From NCBI RefSeq assembly GCF_000829455.1, contig NZ_JXAK01000006.1:62001-126000 (forward strand): a DNA stretch of 64,000 nucleotides, written 5' to 3'. The notes under the pieces are model-generated. The model saw nothing but the letters and a program-made list of their open reading frames with translations. It had not been told where the DNA came from and did no database searches. A program made the translations under genes and the position numbers. Below are positions 52,392 through 61,063 of the stretch, piece by piece; positions within the stretch are counted from its first letter, which is position 1, and the number at the start of each line of letters is the position of its first letter. The DNA comes from Gordoniibacillus kamchatkensis. Its GTDB lineage: Bacteria > Bacillota > Bacilli > Paenibacillales > NBRC-103111.

Positions 52392-52499
52392 GAAGCTGCC
52401 TCGGGTTATCGGCAGCTTTCCTCAACTAACGGAGACGTTAGTTGAATGACAACAGCGGCAGTCTAAGACTTTATTTTTCAAGTCTTGGTCCGCCGCTGT
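52392..52499 (+). other. Three consecutive hairpins downstream of the DUF1259-like gene
   Basis: AAGCTGCC/GGCAGCTT (52393-52418) looks like a terminator with a poor T-run. TCAACTAACG-GAGA-CGTTAGTTGA (52422-52445) is a perfect 10-bp stem with a GNRA tetraloop. ACAGCGGC (52452-52459) pairs with GCCGCTGT (52492-52499) around an inner AAGACTT/AAGTCTT that includes the first right-end repeat. Bases 52275-52391 before it hold nothing recognised. Confidence 0.55.
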
Positions 52500-52609
52500 T
52501 TCTTTTAATGGATCAGTCTAAAACTTTTTTTTCAAAAGCTGACGACTCTTCAGTTCAAAAACCGCGTTAAATCAACGACTCTAGTCTAATGTTTTATTTT
52601 CACCTTACA
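52460..52609 (+). repeat. Right end: three spaced transposase-site repeats
   Basis: Forward motif copies at 52460-52479, 52515-52533 and 52582-52601, then CACCTTACA ending at 52609. Spread over 150 bp like the Tn7 left end. Confidence 0.8.
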
Positions 52610-52741
52610 CCCGCATTGACAACAGCGAATCCGACGTCATTCGGCTGGTCGCCGGAGCGTCCGTCCCGGGAGACGACGATACGAAACATACGCTGTCCAA
52701 GCTCACACGGGATTTGCTTGTCGATGCACGGAATATGCGAA

Positions 52742-52869
52742 ATGCAAAAAGTACAGTTTAATTGCGGAAATCAACGCAAAACATGAAATCACATGCATTT
52801 TGTGCATCAATTTCGAGCATAGAAGCCGAAATGAGGTTATTTCCTCGAATTTAACTGTACCTTTTGCAT
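52742..52869. repeat. 128-bp foldback element
   Basis: Arms 52742-52771 and 52839-52869 pair over about 28 positions with a few mismatches (ATGCAAAA, GTACAGTT and GGAAAT shared). An inner ATGCA-TTTTG-TGCAT hairpin lies at 52793-52807. A related arm (TTTGCAGTTTGACTGCACC) lies outside at 52915-52933. 52615-52741 holds no recognised gene. Confidence 0.65.
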
Positions 52870-52940
52870 CTCGCGGCCGCTTTTTTGCTGTCTTCCTCAT
52901 TCTGTGATGTACGATTTGCAGTTTGACTGCACCTTCTAAC

Positions 52941-53486
52941 TCACAGCAGTGCCAAAATACCTTTCGTAGCTATGACCGCAGCAAATTCATCGTGCAAGCT
53001 GACAAGAGCATGGTTATGGATATCTTCGGCGCGGTACAATTTTCCGTCAAAACTAACCGTATCGAAAGTGGCCGTAGCGTCCGATACGATGAACGGGTTA
53101 AAACCGAGATTTTTTGCCATTCTGGTTGTTGTGGAGACGCAATGCTCTGTTGTCAGCCCAACAATGACAAGAGTTTCTATCCCGGCTTCTTTTAAATCGC
53201 GTTCAAGACTTGTGCCGATAAAAGCGCTGTTGACATGCTTGACCAGCACCGGTTCGCCCGGCAGCGGAGCTACAATATCTTTTATATCTCGGCCGGAGTG
53301 ATGGGGCAGGGAAGGGTCGCTGATGTGCTGAATATGGATTACCGGCCGATTCGTTTTCCTCCATACATGTAACAAGGCAGCCATATTTTGTTCCGCGTTC
53401 GGATTGTTTCTTCTGCCAAGCGACGGATCGTCAAAATGATTTTGTACATCAATCAAGAGCAAAGCTGCGTTCAACGAGATTTTCAT
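52941..53486 (-). CDS. Isochorismatase-family cysteine hydrolase
   Basis: 181 residues with the catalytic triad D13 (LLLIDVQNHF), K83 (VLVKHVNSAF) and C116 (TEHCVSTTTRMA), the latter in a cis-peptide loop typical of the family (nicotinamidase, isochorismatase, carbamoylase relatives). The substrate is undefined. It is divergent from the LysR gene at 53.6 kb, which probably controls it. Confidence 0.9.
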   Translation of the reverse strand: MKISLNAALLLIDVQNHFDDPSLGRRNNPNAEQNMAALLHVWRKTNRPVIHIQHISDPSLPHHSGRDIKDIVAPLPGEPVLVKHVNSAFIGTSLERDLKEAGIETLVIVGLTTEHCVSTTTRMAKNLGFNPFIVSDATATFDTVSFDGKLYRAEDIHNHALVSLHDEFAAVIATKGILALL

Positions 53487-53595
53487 CTTAATCCTCCAAG
53501 CAAGATTTCGGCGCCTTGCGAGGATTATATGTTATACTTCATTATTAGTAAAATTGAAATACCTGATGAGCACGTTTGGAATTTCTGATAACAAA

Positions 53596-54498
53596 ATGAA
53601 CAACGGAGGGATACACATCGAGATCCGTCAGCTGCAATCATTCAAAACCGTTGCCGAATTGAATAGCTTCACTAAAGCCGCTCAAGCGCTTCAGTATTCC
53701 CAGGCTTCCATCACTTCGCATATCCAGCAGCTTGAAGACGAGCTCGGAGCTTCGTTGTTCGACCGTTTGGGAAAGCAAATTCAACTGACCGCGGTCGGCC
53801 AGGAACTGTATCTTTATGCGGTCGAACTGCTGACGGCATATTCCAAAATCAAGCACATGTCTTTGGGCGGCGCCGCCATGAAAGGCGAACTTCGCATCGG
53901 AGCTGCGGAAACGTTGACCGCATACAAACTGGGACCCGTGCTGGCCAAGTATAAAAAAAGCTATCCCGAGGTCGCTATTTCCCTAATCAACGATCATTGT
54001 CACCTTCTGCGGGAGCGGCTCCATAAGGGGGAGCTGGACATTGCGATAACGTTGGAGCCTAAGGTAAGCGATCCGCAGCTCGCAACGGAAATATGCTCGG
54101 AAGAACCGCTGGTTATTGTTGGGGAAGGCGGCCATTCCATCAAAACGATAGAGGAAGCCAAAGGCGAGTGTTTCATTTTCAGCGAGAAAAATTGCTCGTT
54201 GCGGTGTTTTTTTGAAGCGTATCTGGCCGAGAAAGGAGTGGATACGCACAACCATATGGAGTTTACCAGTATGGAAACGATGAAACAGTGCGTCGTAAGC
54301 GGGCTAGGAATCAGCCTGATGCCATACATAAGCGTGGAAGCGCTGCTGCGGGACAAGAAAATGAAAATCATCAAGCCCTCGAGCGACAATCTTACGTTCT
54401 ATGCGCAACTCTCTTACCACAAAAACAAATGGCTGTCGAAAGCGCACAGGAAGTTCATCGAAATGGTTTTGAGCGAAGGAACGGGCCCTGGGATGTAA
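53596..54498 (+). CDS. LysR-family transcriptional regulator
   Basis: About 294-300 residues. The N-terminal winged helix reads EIRQLQSFKTVAELNSFTKAAQALQYSQASITSHI, and the effector-binding domain follows (ELRIGAAETLTAYKLGPVL). The start is odd. The GGAGGG site (53605-53610) points to ATC at 53617, which would give I/M-EIRQLQ, exactly where LysR proteins begin; the listed ATG 53596 lies before that site and has none of its own. Either AUC is used or the codon has changed. Probable regulator of the divergent cysteine hydrolase. A perfect terminator follows. Confidence 0.87.
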   Translation: MNNGGIHIEIRQLQSFKTVAELNSFTKAAQALQYSQASITSHIQQLEDELGASLFDRLGKQIQLTAVGQELYLYAVELLTAYSKIKHMSLGGAAMKGELRIGAAETLTAYKLGPVLAKYKKSYPEVAISLINDHCHLLRERLHKGELDIAITLEPKVSDPQLATEICSEEPLVIVGEGGHSIKTIEEAKGECFIFSEKNCSLRCFFEAYLAEKGVDTHNHMEFTSMETMKQCVVSGLGISLMPYISVEALLRDKKMKIIKPSSDNLTFYAQLSYHKNKWLSKAHRKFIEMVLSEGTGPGM

Positions 54499-54499
54499 C

Positions 54500-54546
54500 A
54501 CGAAAAAACGCTGCTTACCCCGCTCTGGGGTAAGCAGCGTTTTCGT
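54500..54546. terminator. Bidirectional terminator between the LysR and M20 genes
   Basis: ACGAAAA-AACGCTGCTTACCCC pairs fully with GGGGTAAGCAGCGTTTTCGT around GCTCT; A- and T-runs on either side. Confidence 0.9.
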
Positions 54547-54565
54547 TAGGCGTCGTCGACCGTGT

Positions 54566-55948
54566 TTATTTCGGCAAATTCCCCAGCTTCTCCCAATAGA
54601 GTGCGAGCGTGCGCAGCCCCATGTCGAAGTTGTCGAGATCGAAATATTCGTTCGGCGCATGCATGTTTTCCTCGTTCAGGCTGAGGCCCATCAGGACGAC
54701 CGGGGCGTCAAGCAGCCGGCTGAACACTTCGACGACGGGGATCGAGCCGCCGCCGCGGGTAAAGATCGGCGCTTTGCCGTATACCGCTTCGTATGAGGCG
54801 GCCGCAGCCTGCATGACCGGATGGTCGATCGGCGTAAGGAACGGATTGCCGCGCAGCGACCGCCGCATGACTGCTTTTACGCCGGCCGGAGTGTGCGACG
54901 CGATATGCTTGTCGATCAGATCCATCACTTCGTCGGGCGTCTGGTTGGCTACGAGGCGGCAGGTGATTTTGGCCAGCGCCTTGCCGGGAACGATCGGCTT
55001 AATGCCTTCCCCCTGGAAGCCGCCGGTAACGGATACGATTTCCAGCGTCGGCCGGCCTGTCGTCCGTTCGATGAAGCTGTAGCCGGGTTCGCCGTATAGC
55101 TCGGTCAGTCCGAGTTCTGTGCGGATTTTCGCTTCGTCGATGCCGACTTTGGCGAGCGAAGCCCGTTCTTCCGCCGAGAGGGGCCGCACGGTGTCGTAAA
55201 ATCCGGCGACGGCCACTTTGCCGTCATCGCTATGGAACGAGTTCAGCAGTGCGGTCAACGCATGCAGCGCATTCGGCACGCCGCCGCCGTATACGCCGGA
55301 ATGAAGGTCTTGATTGGCGGCCGTCACTTCGATTTCCGCGCCGATCAGCCCGCGCAGCCCGTACGTGATCGCCGGCTGGCCCTTCTCTTTCATCGGCGTA
55401 TCGGAGATGACGACCACATCCGCCGCCAGCAGCTCGCGATTGGCTTCGACAAAACCCGGCGTATGCTTGCTGGCCACTTCCTCTTCACCCTCGATGCAAA
55501 ACTTCACGTTGACCGGAAGCGAACCTGTCGTTTGCAACCAAGCTTCTATCATTTTCACGTACAGGAACAGCGGGCCCTTATCGTCGGTTGCGCCGCGCGC
55601 ATACAGCTTGTTGTCCCGAATCTCCGGCTCGAACGGCGGCGTTTGCCACAGCTCGAGCGGTTCCGGCGGCTGGACGTCATAATGGCCGTAGACGAGCACC
55701 GTCGGCTTGCCCGGGGCGTGCAGCCAGTCCGCGTACACGACCGGGTGGCCCGCTGTCGGCATGATCTGCACGTGCTCGCAGCCGGCTCTGCGGAACGCGT
55801 CCGCCGTCCATTCCGCGCAGCGCCGTATATCGCTTGCATGCTCGGGCACCGCGCTCACGCTCGGAATGCGCAGAAACTGCTTCAGCTCCTCCAGATGCGC
55901 TTCGCGCTTGTTCCTGAAATAAGCTTCCAATTGCTGTTGAACATCCAT
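54566..55948 (-). CDS. M20-family dipeptidase
   Basis: 460-residue zinc peptidase of the M20 (CNDP/DUG1-like) group. Metal-site motifs: YGH89-Y-D91-VQPPEP, RGATDDKGP (D122), and C-I-E-G-E-E-E around 153-157. A lid domain follows (NQDLHSGVYGGGVPNALHAL). The C-terminal metal ligand lies in ENMHAPNEYF. It probably cleaves dipeptides or small N-acyl amino acids in the cytoplasm. Different from dapL in this window, which is a shorter M20D enzyme. Confidence 0.9.
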   Translation of the reverse strand: MDVQQQLEAYFRNKREAHLEELKQFLRIPSVSAVPEHASDIRRCAEWTADAFRRAGCEHVQIMPTAGHPVVYADWLHAPGKPTVLVYGHYDVQPPEPLELWQTPPFEPEIRDNKLYARGATDDKGPLFLYVKMIEAWLQTTGSLPVNVKFCIEGEEEVASKHTPGFVEANRELLAADVVVISDTPMKEKGQPAITYGLRGLIGAEIEVTAANQDLHSGVYGGGVPNALHALTALLNSFHSDDGKVAVAGFYDTVRPLSAEERASLAKVGIDEAKIRTELGLTELYGEPGYSFIERTTGRPTLEIVSVTGGFQGEGIKPIVPGKALAKITCRLVANQTPDEVMDLIDKHIASHTPAGVKAVMRRSLRGNPFLTPIDHPVMQAAAASYEAVYGKAPIFTRGGGSIPVVEVFSRLLDAPVVLMGLSLNEENMHAPNEYFDLDNFDMGLRTLALYWEKLGNLPK

Positions 55949-56207
55949 CGCTATATACCGCTCCTGTCTGTTGGTTGTAACTTATTTATATTTCCCTAAC
56001 CGCATAGGAAAATCCTGCCGCACAGCTGTTGGCCGATTTGGGCAGCAAGCCAGGTTATTGCCGCCTCTTCCATCATAACGAACCGTCCGGGCGCGATGCA
56101 AACCGCTTGGGGCTCCTCACCAGAAAATTTTCCCTCAGCTTGTAACTTTTTCACTCTATGTTCCGTTTATAGTTGAGTAGTCCAACGGATGGGGGAGAGA
56201 AATAGAG

Positions 56208-57044
56208 ATGAAACGATGGTTTCGTAAACGCTCGCCGTCGGTTATACCGGACAGTCCGTCGTTAGCAGCGAACTCCGGGCCCGGCCCGGGCGATGCACAG
56301 TCCGAGCAGGCGGCGGCCCGCGAAGCCGGGCATGAGCGGCCGTCCTGGCGCGCCGGCAAGGCGGATCCGGGAAGCCCGATCTTGACCGTACAGCGGGTCG
56401 AGCGCTCGTTTCAAGTAGGCGGGGAAAAGCTGACCGTGTTGAAGAGCATCTCAATGGAGCTGTTTCCGCAGCAGCTTGTCATGCTGAGGGGGCGCTCCGG
56501 CTCGGGGAAGACGACGCTGCTCAACTTGATCGGCGGACTCGACCAGCCGAACCGGGGCGAAATCGTGTTCCGGGGGCACAAGTTCCATGAAGCCGGCGAC
56601 GAGGAGCGGACGGCCGTCCGGCGCCGGGAGATCGGCTTCATTTTCCAATCGTTCGCGCTGCTGCCGCTGCTTTCCGCCTGGGAAAACGTCGAGCTCTCGC
56701 TGCGTATGGCCGGTACGCCGAAGGACGAATGGAAGCCGCGCGTGAAGCATTGCCTCGAGCTCGTCGGGCTCGGGAAGCGGATGCACCACCGTCCGTTCGA
56801 GCTGTCGGGGGGCGAGCAGCAGCGCGTCGCCATCGCCAAGGCGATCGCCCACCGGCCGAGCCTGCTGCTGGCCGACGAGCCGACGGCGGAGCTCGATTCA
56901 CAGATGGGCGCGCAAGTGATGGCCGTTTTCCGCGACATTATCCGTTCGGAGAACGTGACGATATGCATGACGACACACGATCCTACAATTATGGAGGCTG
57001 CCGACCATGTTTACGAAATGGTGGACGGAACGTTCGTATCCTAA
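56208..57044 (+). CDS. ABC transporter ATP-binding protein (MacB/LolD type), first of two in the export operon
   Basis: 278 residues. The first ~58 are a Pro/Ala/Gly-rich extension absent from most relatives. Then comes an ATPase with Walker A GRSGSGK101-TT, Q-loop FIFQSFALLPLLSAWENVEL, signature LSGGEQQRVAIAKA and Walker B LLLADEPTAELD. The LLPLLSAWENVEL stretch and small size place it in the lipoprotein/peptide export (MacB, LolD, FtsE-like) class. GGGGGAGAG site. The adaptor lipoprotein begins seven bases downstream. Confidence 0.9.
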   Translation: MKRWFRKRSPSVIPDSPSLAANSGPGPGDAQSEQAAAREAGHERPSWRAGKADPGSPILTVQRVERSFQVGGEKLTVLKSISMELFPQQLVMLRGRSGSGKTTLLNLIGGLDQPNRGEIVFRGHKFHEAGDEERTAVRRREIGFIFQSFALLPLLSAWENVELSLRMAGTPKDEWKPRVKHCLELVGLGKRMHHRPFELSGGEQQRVAIAKAIAHRPSLLLADEPTAELDSQMGAQVMAVFRDIIRSENVTICMTTHDPTIMEAADHVYEMVDGTFVS

Positions 57045-57051
57045 TTCCCGC

Positions 57052-58121
57052 ATGAAACCGCTGCTGACGATCGGCATGTCCGCCGCCCTATTGCTGGCGT
57101 CCGGCTGTTCGCTCCTGCCGAAAGAGCAAGAGGAGGAGCAGCTGCCGGCCATCAATCCGCCGAAGCTGTCGCAAAAGCCGACTTACGACGTAAAAACGCA
57201 AACGCTGGAAACGAAAGTGCGCGGCAGCGGCAAGCTGATGGCACGACCGAAGAGGAGCTGTATTTTACCGAAGAGAACGACGGCAAGCGGATCAAGACGC
57301 TGCCCGTCAAAGTCGGCGACCATGTCGAAGCGGGCCAGCTTATCGCCGAGCTTGACGTGGACGATTTGGCGACTCAGCTGAAGCAGAAACAGCTGCAGAC
57401 GCGCAGCGACGAGCTAACGATGATTGAAAATCTGCGCAAGTCCGACGAATTGACGCCGGAGCAGATCGAGAAGCAAAAAATCGATTTCGAGCTCAAGCGC
57501 AAAGAGCTGACCGATCTGCAGACGAAGCTGGACAAGGCGAAGCTTACGGCGCCGTTCGCAGGCACGGTCGTCGCTCTGTACGTGAAGAAAGGCGACCAGA
57601 TGAAAGCGTACGATACGATCGCTACCGTCGCCGATTTGAGCCAGCTGACCGTTGCGGCGAACATTAGCGGCGACGATCTGAAAAAAATCGCGGTCGGCAT
57701 GGAAGCACAGGTCGACATTAACGGTGCCGGCACGCATAAAGGCAAGGTGAAGCAGCTGCCGAACCCGAAAACGCAAACCAATAACGGCGGCCAGGCCGGC
57801 GGCGGATTTTACCCGGGCGGAGACGGCAACGGGGCGCAGCGCGATTCGATCGACAACTATGTGCTGATTGACCTGGACAAGTTTCCGGACGGGCTGAACC
57901 GCGGCACGCCGCTGAGCGTATCGGTCATAACGTCGCGCAAGGAGAAGGCGGTGACGATTCCGGTTGCGGCGCTGCGCTCGTATTCGGGACGCAACTACGT
58001 GCAGGTAGTCGACGAGAAGGGGAACAAGAAGGAAGTGGACGTCGAGATCGGCCAGCAGACGGCGACGGACGTGGAGATTGTGAAGGGGCTTACCCCGGGA
58101 CAGAAAGTCGTAGGTCGATAA
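57052..58121 (+). CDS. HlyD/MacA-type membrane-fusion lipoprotein; frame broken by one base
   Basis: Lipoprotein signal with lipobox LASGC (C19). The mature part has a MacA-like split biotinyl-lipoyl/hairpin/barrel plan: VKVGDHVEAGQLIAELDVDDL, a coiled-coil hairpin (KQKQLQTRSDELTMIENLRK..ELKRKELTDLQTKLD), APFAGTVVALYVKKGD, then a beta-barrel and a C-terminal domain. After GSGKLM (57240) the frame shifts; one missing G restores KLMGTTEEELYFTEE. No clear ribosome site before ATG 57052, so translation is probably coupled to the ATPase. It likely links the FtsX-type permease to the envelope. Confidence 0.85.
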
Positions 58122-58125
58122 ACGT

Positions 58126-61059
58126 ATGCAAATGCTGCGATTTTTGTACCGCAAAATGTGGAACACGCGCTGGCTGACGCTCAGCACGCTGCTCGGCCTC
58201 GTCATGGCAGTCGCCTTCACGACGAGCATTCCGATGTACGCCGATGGCTCGCTCAAGCGGGTGGTGGCCAAATCGCTGCAGGAGAAAAGCTCGGGTTTGC
58301 CCGCAGGCTCGCTGCTCATTCGCTACCAGGCGGCCGGCTCCGACCGGGCCGATCTGGACTCTTTGCGCCAGGTGGACGCGTACATCAAGAACGATATCCC
58401 GAACAACATCGGATTTCCTTACGATGCGTTCGCCCGCACGTATTCGATTCGCGGCGCGCAGCTGTCTCCTGAGGATCCGAAGAAAGTCGATCCGAGCAAG
58501 CGGCGCCAAATGACGCTGGCCTCGCTGGAGAAGCTGGAAGACCATATCGAGCTGACGAACGGGACGATGTTCGCCGCTTCGCCGCAGAACGGCGTCATCG
58601 AAGCGGTCGTGCTCGACGAAGCGCTGTACCGGAACGACATCCATATCGGCGACGTGTTCCTGTATCCGGTGCCGACCGGCCAGGCGCCGCTGAAAGTGAA
58701 AATCGTCGGCAGCTTCAAGCCGAAAAGCGATACCGACGCTTATTGGTACCAAGGCCTGGAAGGCCTTGTCGGCACGATGGCGGTCAGTCTTTCCGTTATG
58801 GAAGGGACGCTGCTGAAGGAGAAAAACATTCCTTTGCAGCTTGCCAACTGGTACTATGCGTTCAATTTGAAGGACATCAAGACGAGCCAGCTCGGCCCGC
58901 TCGAAGCGAAGCTGAACCGGCTCGACATCAACTTGTACCAGACGCTCAAAAATACGAAGGTCGACATCTCGTTCGTGTCGATATTGAACGACTTCAAACG
59001 GGAAAGCGTGCAGCTGCAAATCATGCTCTTTACGCTGGCGGCGCCGATGATCGCCATGGTGTTTTTTTACATCGTCATGAACGCGCGCCAGTCGCTCGAC
59101 CGGCAGCGCAGCGTCATCGCCGTGCTCCGCTCGCGGGGCGGATCGACGCGGCAAATTATCGGCGTTTACTTGCTGGAAGGGCTGCTGCTCGGCATCGTTG
59201 CGCTGCTGGTCGGTCCGCTGCTCGGCTGGCTGATGGCCAAAAGCATCGGTTCGTCGAACGGCTTCCTCCAGTTCGTAGACCGCAAAGCGGTGCCTGTCGG
59301 CTTTACGCGCGAGTCGCTGCTGTACGGCATTGCCGCCGTTGCCGTGGCGATCGCCGCCACGGTCGTTCCGGCGGTCGGCTTCGCCCGCGCTTCCATCGTT
59401 TCCTACAAGCAGCAGCTGGCGCGCTCCGACCGGGCGCCCGTTTGGCAGCGGTGGTTTCTCGACGTCGCGCTGCTCGGCCTCGTCGCCTACGGCTACTATT
59501 TGTTCGACCAGCGCCATCTGCTTTCGGTGGAGACGGGACTGACGACGGATCAGCTGCAAGTGCATCCGCTGCTCTTTTTCGTGCCGGCCCTATCGATTTT
59601 TGCGCTCGGACTGTTTTTCTTGCGCGTATTCCCATGGCTGCTCCGCCTGTTCGGATGGCTCGGGCGCAAGTTTTTGCCGGTGCCGCTCTACTTGACGCTG
59701 GCGCAATTGTCGCGCTCGGCCAAGTCGTATTATCCGCTCATGCTGCTGCTGGTGCTGACGCTCGGCCTCGGCGTTTACAATTCGTCGGCGGCGCGCACGA
59801 TCGATCTCAATTCGACGGAGCGGACGCTGTACCGGTACGGTTCCGACGTCATCGTTCAAGCGGTGTGGGAAGGGTTTTCCGACGATTTGCCGACCGACCC
59901 GAATGCGGGACAGAGCGGTCAGGGCGGCCAGGGCGGACAAAGCGGCGGAGGCGGTCAAGGAAGCGGGCAAGGCTCAGGCCAAACCGGCGGCGGACAGAAC
60001 GGGGGCGCGCCCGGGCAAGGCGGTGCGGGCGGACCCGGCGGCGTTCAGCAGCCGGCGAAAATTCGTTACGTCGAGCCGCCGTTTGCCGTCTTCCGCGAGC
60101 TGCCCGGCGTATCGAACGCGGCGCGCGTGCTGCGCACGAACGGCAACGTCGTCGTCTCCGGTAAAAGCGTCGGCGAGGGCAGCGTGCTGGGCATCGACAA
60201 CGTCGACTTCGCCAAAGTGGCGTGGTGGCGTGACGATTTGTTTCCGGCCCACCCTTACCGCTACTTGAATTTGCTCGGCAGCTACGAGCAAGCGGCTATC
60301 GTGCCGACCGGCTTCGCGAAAAAGTATCAGCTCAAGGAAGGCGATCTCGTCACGATCAGCATCGCCCAGACGCCGGTCGAGTTCGTCATCGTCGGCATGT
60401 TGCCATACTGGCCGAGCCAGTATCCGGATCAGAAGCCGTTCTTTGTCGTGAATCTGGATTACGTCTACGATCAGGCGCCGATCGTTCCGTACGAAGTTTG
60501 GCTCAAGATGAAAGAAGGCGCCAAGGTGGCGCCGCTGCTGGAGGCGCTGCAGGCCAAAAACATCGGAGTCGCCTCCGTCAAGGACGTGCGCAACGAATTG
60601 ATTACCCAGGGCAAGCATCCGGCGCGCGGCGGCGTGTTCGGCATACTCAGCCTCGGCTTCCTCGTTTCGGTAGCCGTTTCGCTGATCGGCTATATGCTGT
60701 ACTGGTTTTTCAACTTGTCGAGCCGGGTCGTGCAATTCGGGGTGCTGCGCGCGATGGGGCTTTCCCGCAAAGGGCTGACTGGCATGCTCTTGCTCGAGCA
60801 AATATTCACTGCCGGATTGTCGATCGCTCTCGGCATCGGCATCGGCAAGCTGACCAGCTACTTGTTCCTGCCGTTTTTGCAAACGTCGGAAAACGTGCAG
60901 ACGGAAGTCCCCCCTTTCCGGGTCGTGTTCAACGCCCGCGACACGAGCCAGCTGTACGTTGTCGTTGCGGTCATGATGGGCATCGGCGCTGCGCTCTTGT
61001 TCCTGCACATTCGCAGGCTGCGCGTTCACCAGGCCGTGAAGCTCGGGGAGGAGAAGTGA
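58126..61059 (+). CDS. Large FtsX/MacB-type ABC transporter permease
   Basis: 977 residues. One N-terminal span (about 17-37) is followed by a large extracellular domain, a first FtsX core (about 300-420: AMVFFYIVMNARQSLDRQRSVIAVLRSRGGSTRQI), further spans, a second extracellular domain and a C-terminal FtsX core ending before RVHQAVKLGEEK. This duplicated layout resembles lipoprotein-release/MacB-like permeases of Firmicutes. Residues about 595-645 are a Gly/Gln/Ser-rich linker in the second extracellular domain. It lies four bases after the adaptor and four before the second ATPase. Confidence 0.88.
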   Translation: MQMLRFLYRKMWNTRWLTLSTLLGLVMAVAFTTSIPMYADGSLKRVVAKSLQEKSSGLPAGSLLIRYQAAGSDRADLDSLRQVDAYIKNDIPNNIGFPYDAFARTYSIRGAQLSPEDPKKVDPSKRRQMTLASLEKLEDHIELTNGTMFAASPQNGVIEAVVLDEALYRNDIHIGDVFLYPVPTGQAPLKVKIVGSFKPKSDTDAYWYQGLEGLVGTMAVSLSVMEGTLLKEKNIPLQLANWYYAFNLKDIKTSQLGPLEAKLNRLDINLYQTLKNTKVDISFVSILNDFKRESVQLQIMLFTLAAPMIAMVFFYIVMNARQSLDRQRSVIAVLRSRGGSTRQIIGVYLLEGLLLGIVALLVGPLLGWLMAKSIGSSNGFLQFVDRKAVPVGFTRESLLYGIAAVAVAIAATVVPAVGFARASIVSYKQQLARSDRAPVWQRWFLDVALLGLVAYGYYLFDQRHLLSVETGLTTDQLQVHPLLFFVPALSIFALGLFFLRVFPWLLRLFGWLGRKFLPVPLYLTLAQLSRSAKSYYPLMLLLVLTLGLGVYNSSAARTIDLNSTERTLYRYGSDVIVQAVWEGFSDDLPTDPNAGQSGQGGQGGQSGGGGQGSGQGSGQTGGGQNGGAPGQGGAGGPGGVQQPAKIRYVEPPFAVFRELPGVSNAARVLRTNGNVVVSGKSVGEGSVLGIDNVDFAKVAWWRDDLFPAHPYRYLNLLGSYEQAAIVPTGFAKKYQLKEGDLVTISIAQTPVEFVIVGMLPYWPSQYPDQKPFFVVNLDYVYDQAPIVPYEVWLKMKEGAKVAPLLEALQAKNIGVASVKDVRNELITQGKHPARGGVFGILSLGFLVSVAVSLIGYMLYWFFNLSSRVVQFGVLRAMGLSRKGLTGMLLLEQIFTAGLSIALGIGIGKLTSYLFLPFLQTSENVQTEVPPFRVVFNARDTSQLYVVVAVMMGIGAALLFLHIRRLRVHQAVKLGEEK

Positions 61060-61063
61060 CGGC

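Larger units (their letters stand above)
51673..52609. mobile_element. Non-autonomous Tn7-like miniature transposon (937 bp) with 5-bp target duplication
   Basis: Ends are TGTAAG...CTTACA. The terminal inverted repeats agree at 23 of 27 positions (TGTAAG, GAAAATAAA and ATTAGACT shared). CCCGC flanks both sides (51668-51672 and 52610-52614), a perfect 5-bp target duplication. A 20-bp motif, consensus TAGTCTAATACTTTATTTTC, occurs three times in a row in reverse at the left end and three times forward, widely spaced, at the right end. TGT/ACA ends, 5-bp duplication and asymmetric sets of ~20-bp transposase sites are the layout of Tn7-like elements. No transposase or target-selection gene is inside, so mobility would need proteins from elsewhere. 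The cargo is one DUF1259-like gene and hairpins. The element lies 52 bases after the bmrCD terminator. Confidence 0.8.

Noticed and set aside
51673-52609. Ordinary insertion sequence with its own transposase
   Set aside because: The only gene is 127 codons and lacks DDE, HUH or serine-recombinase motifs.
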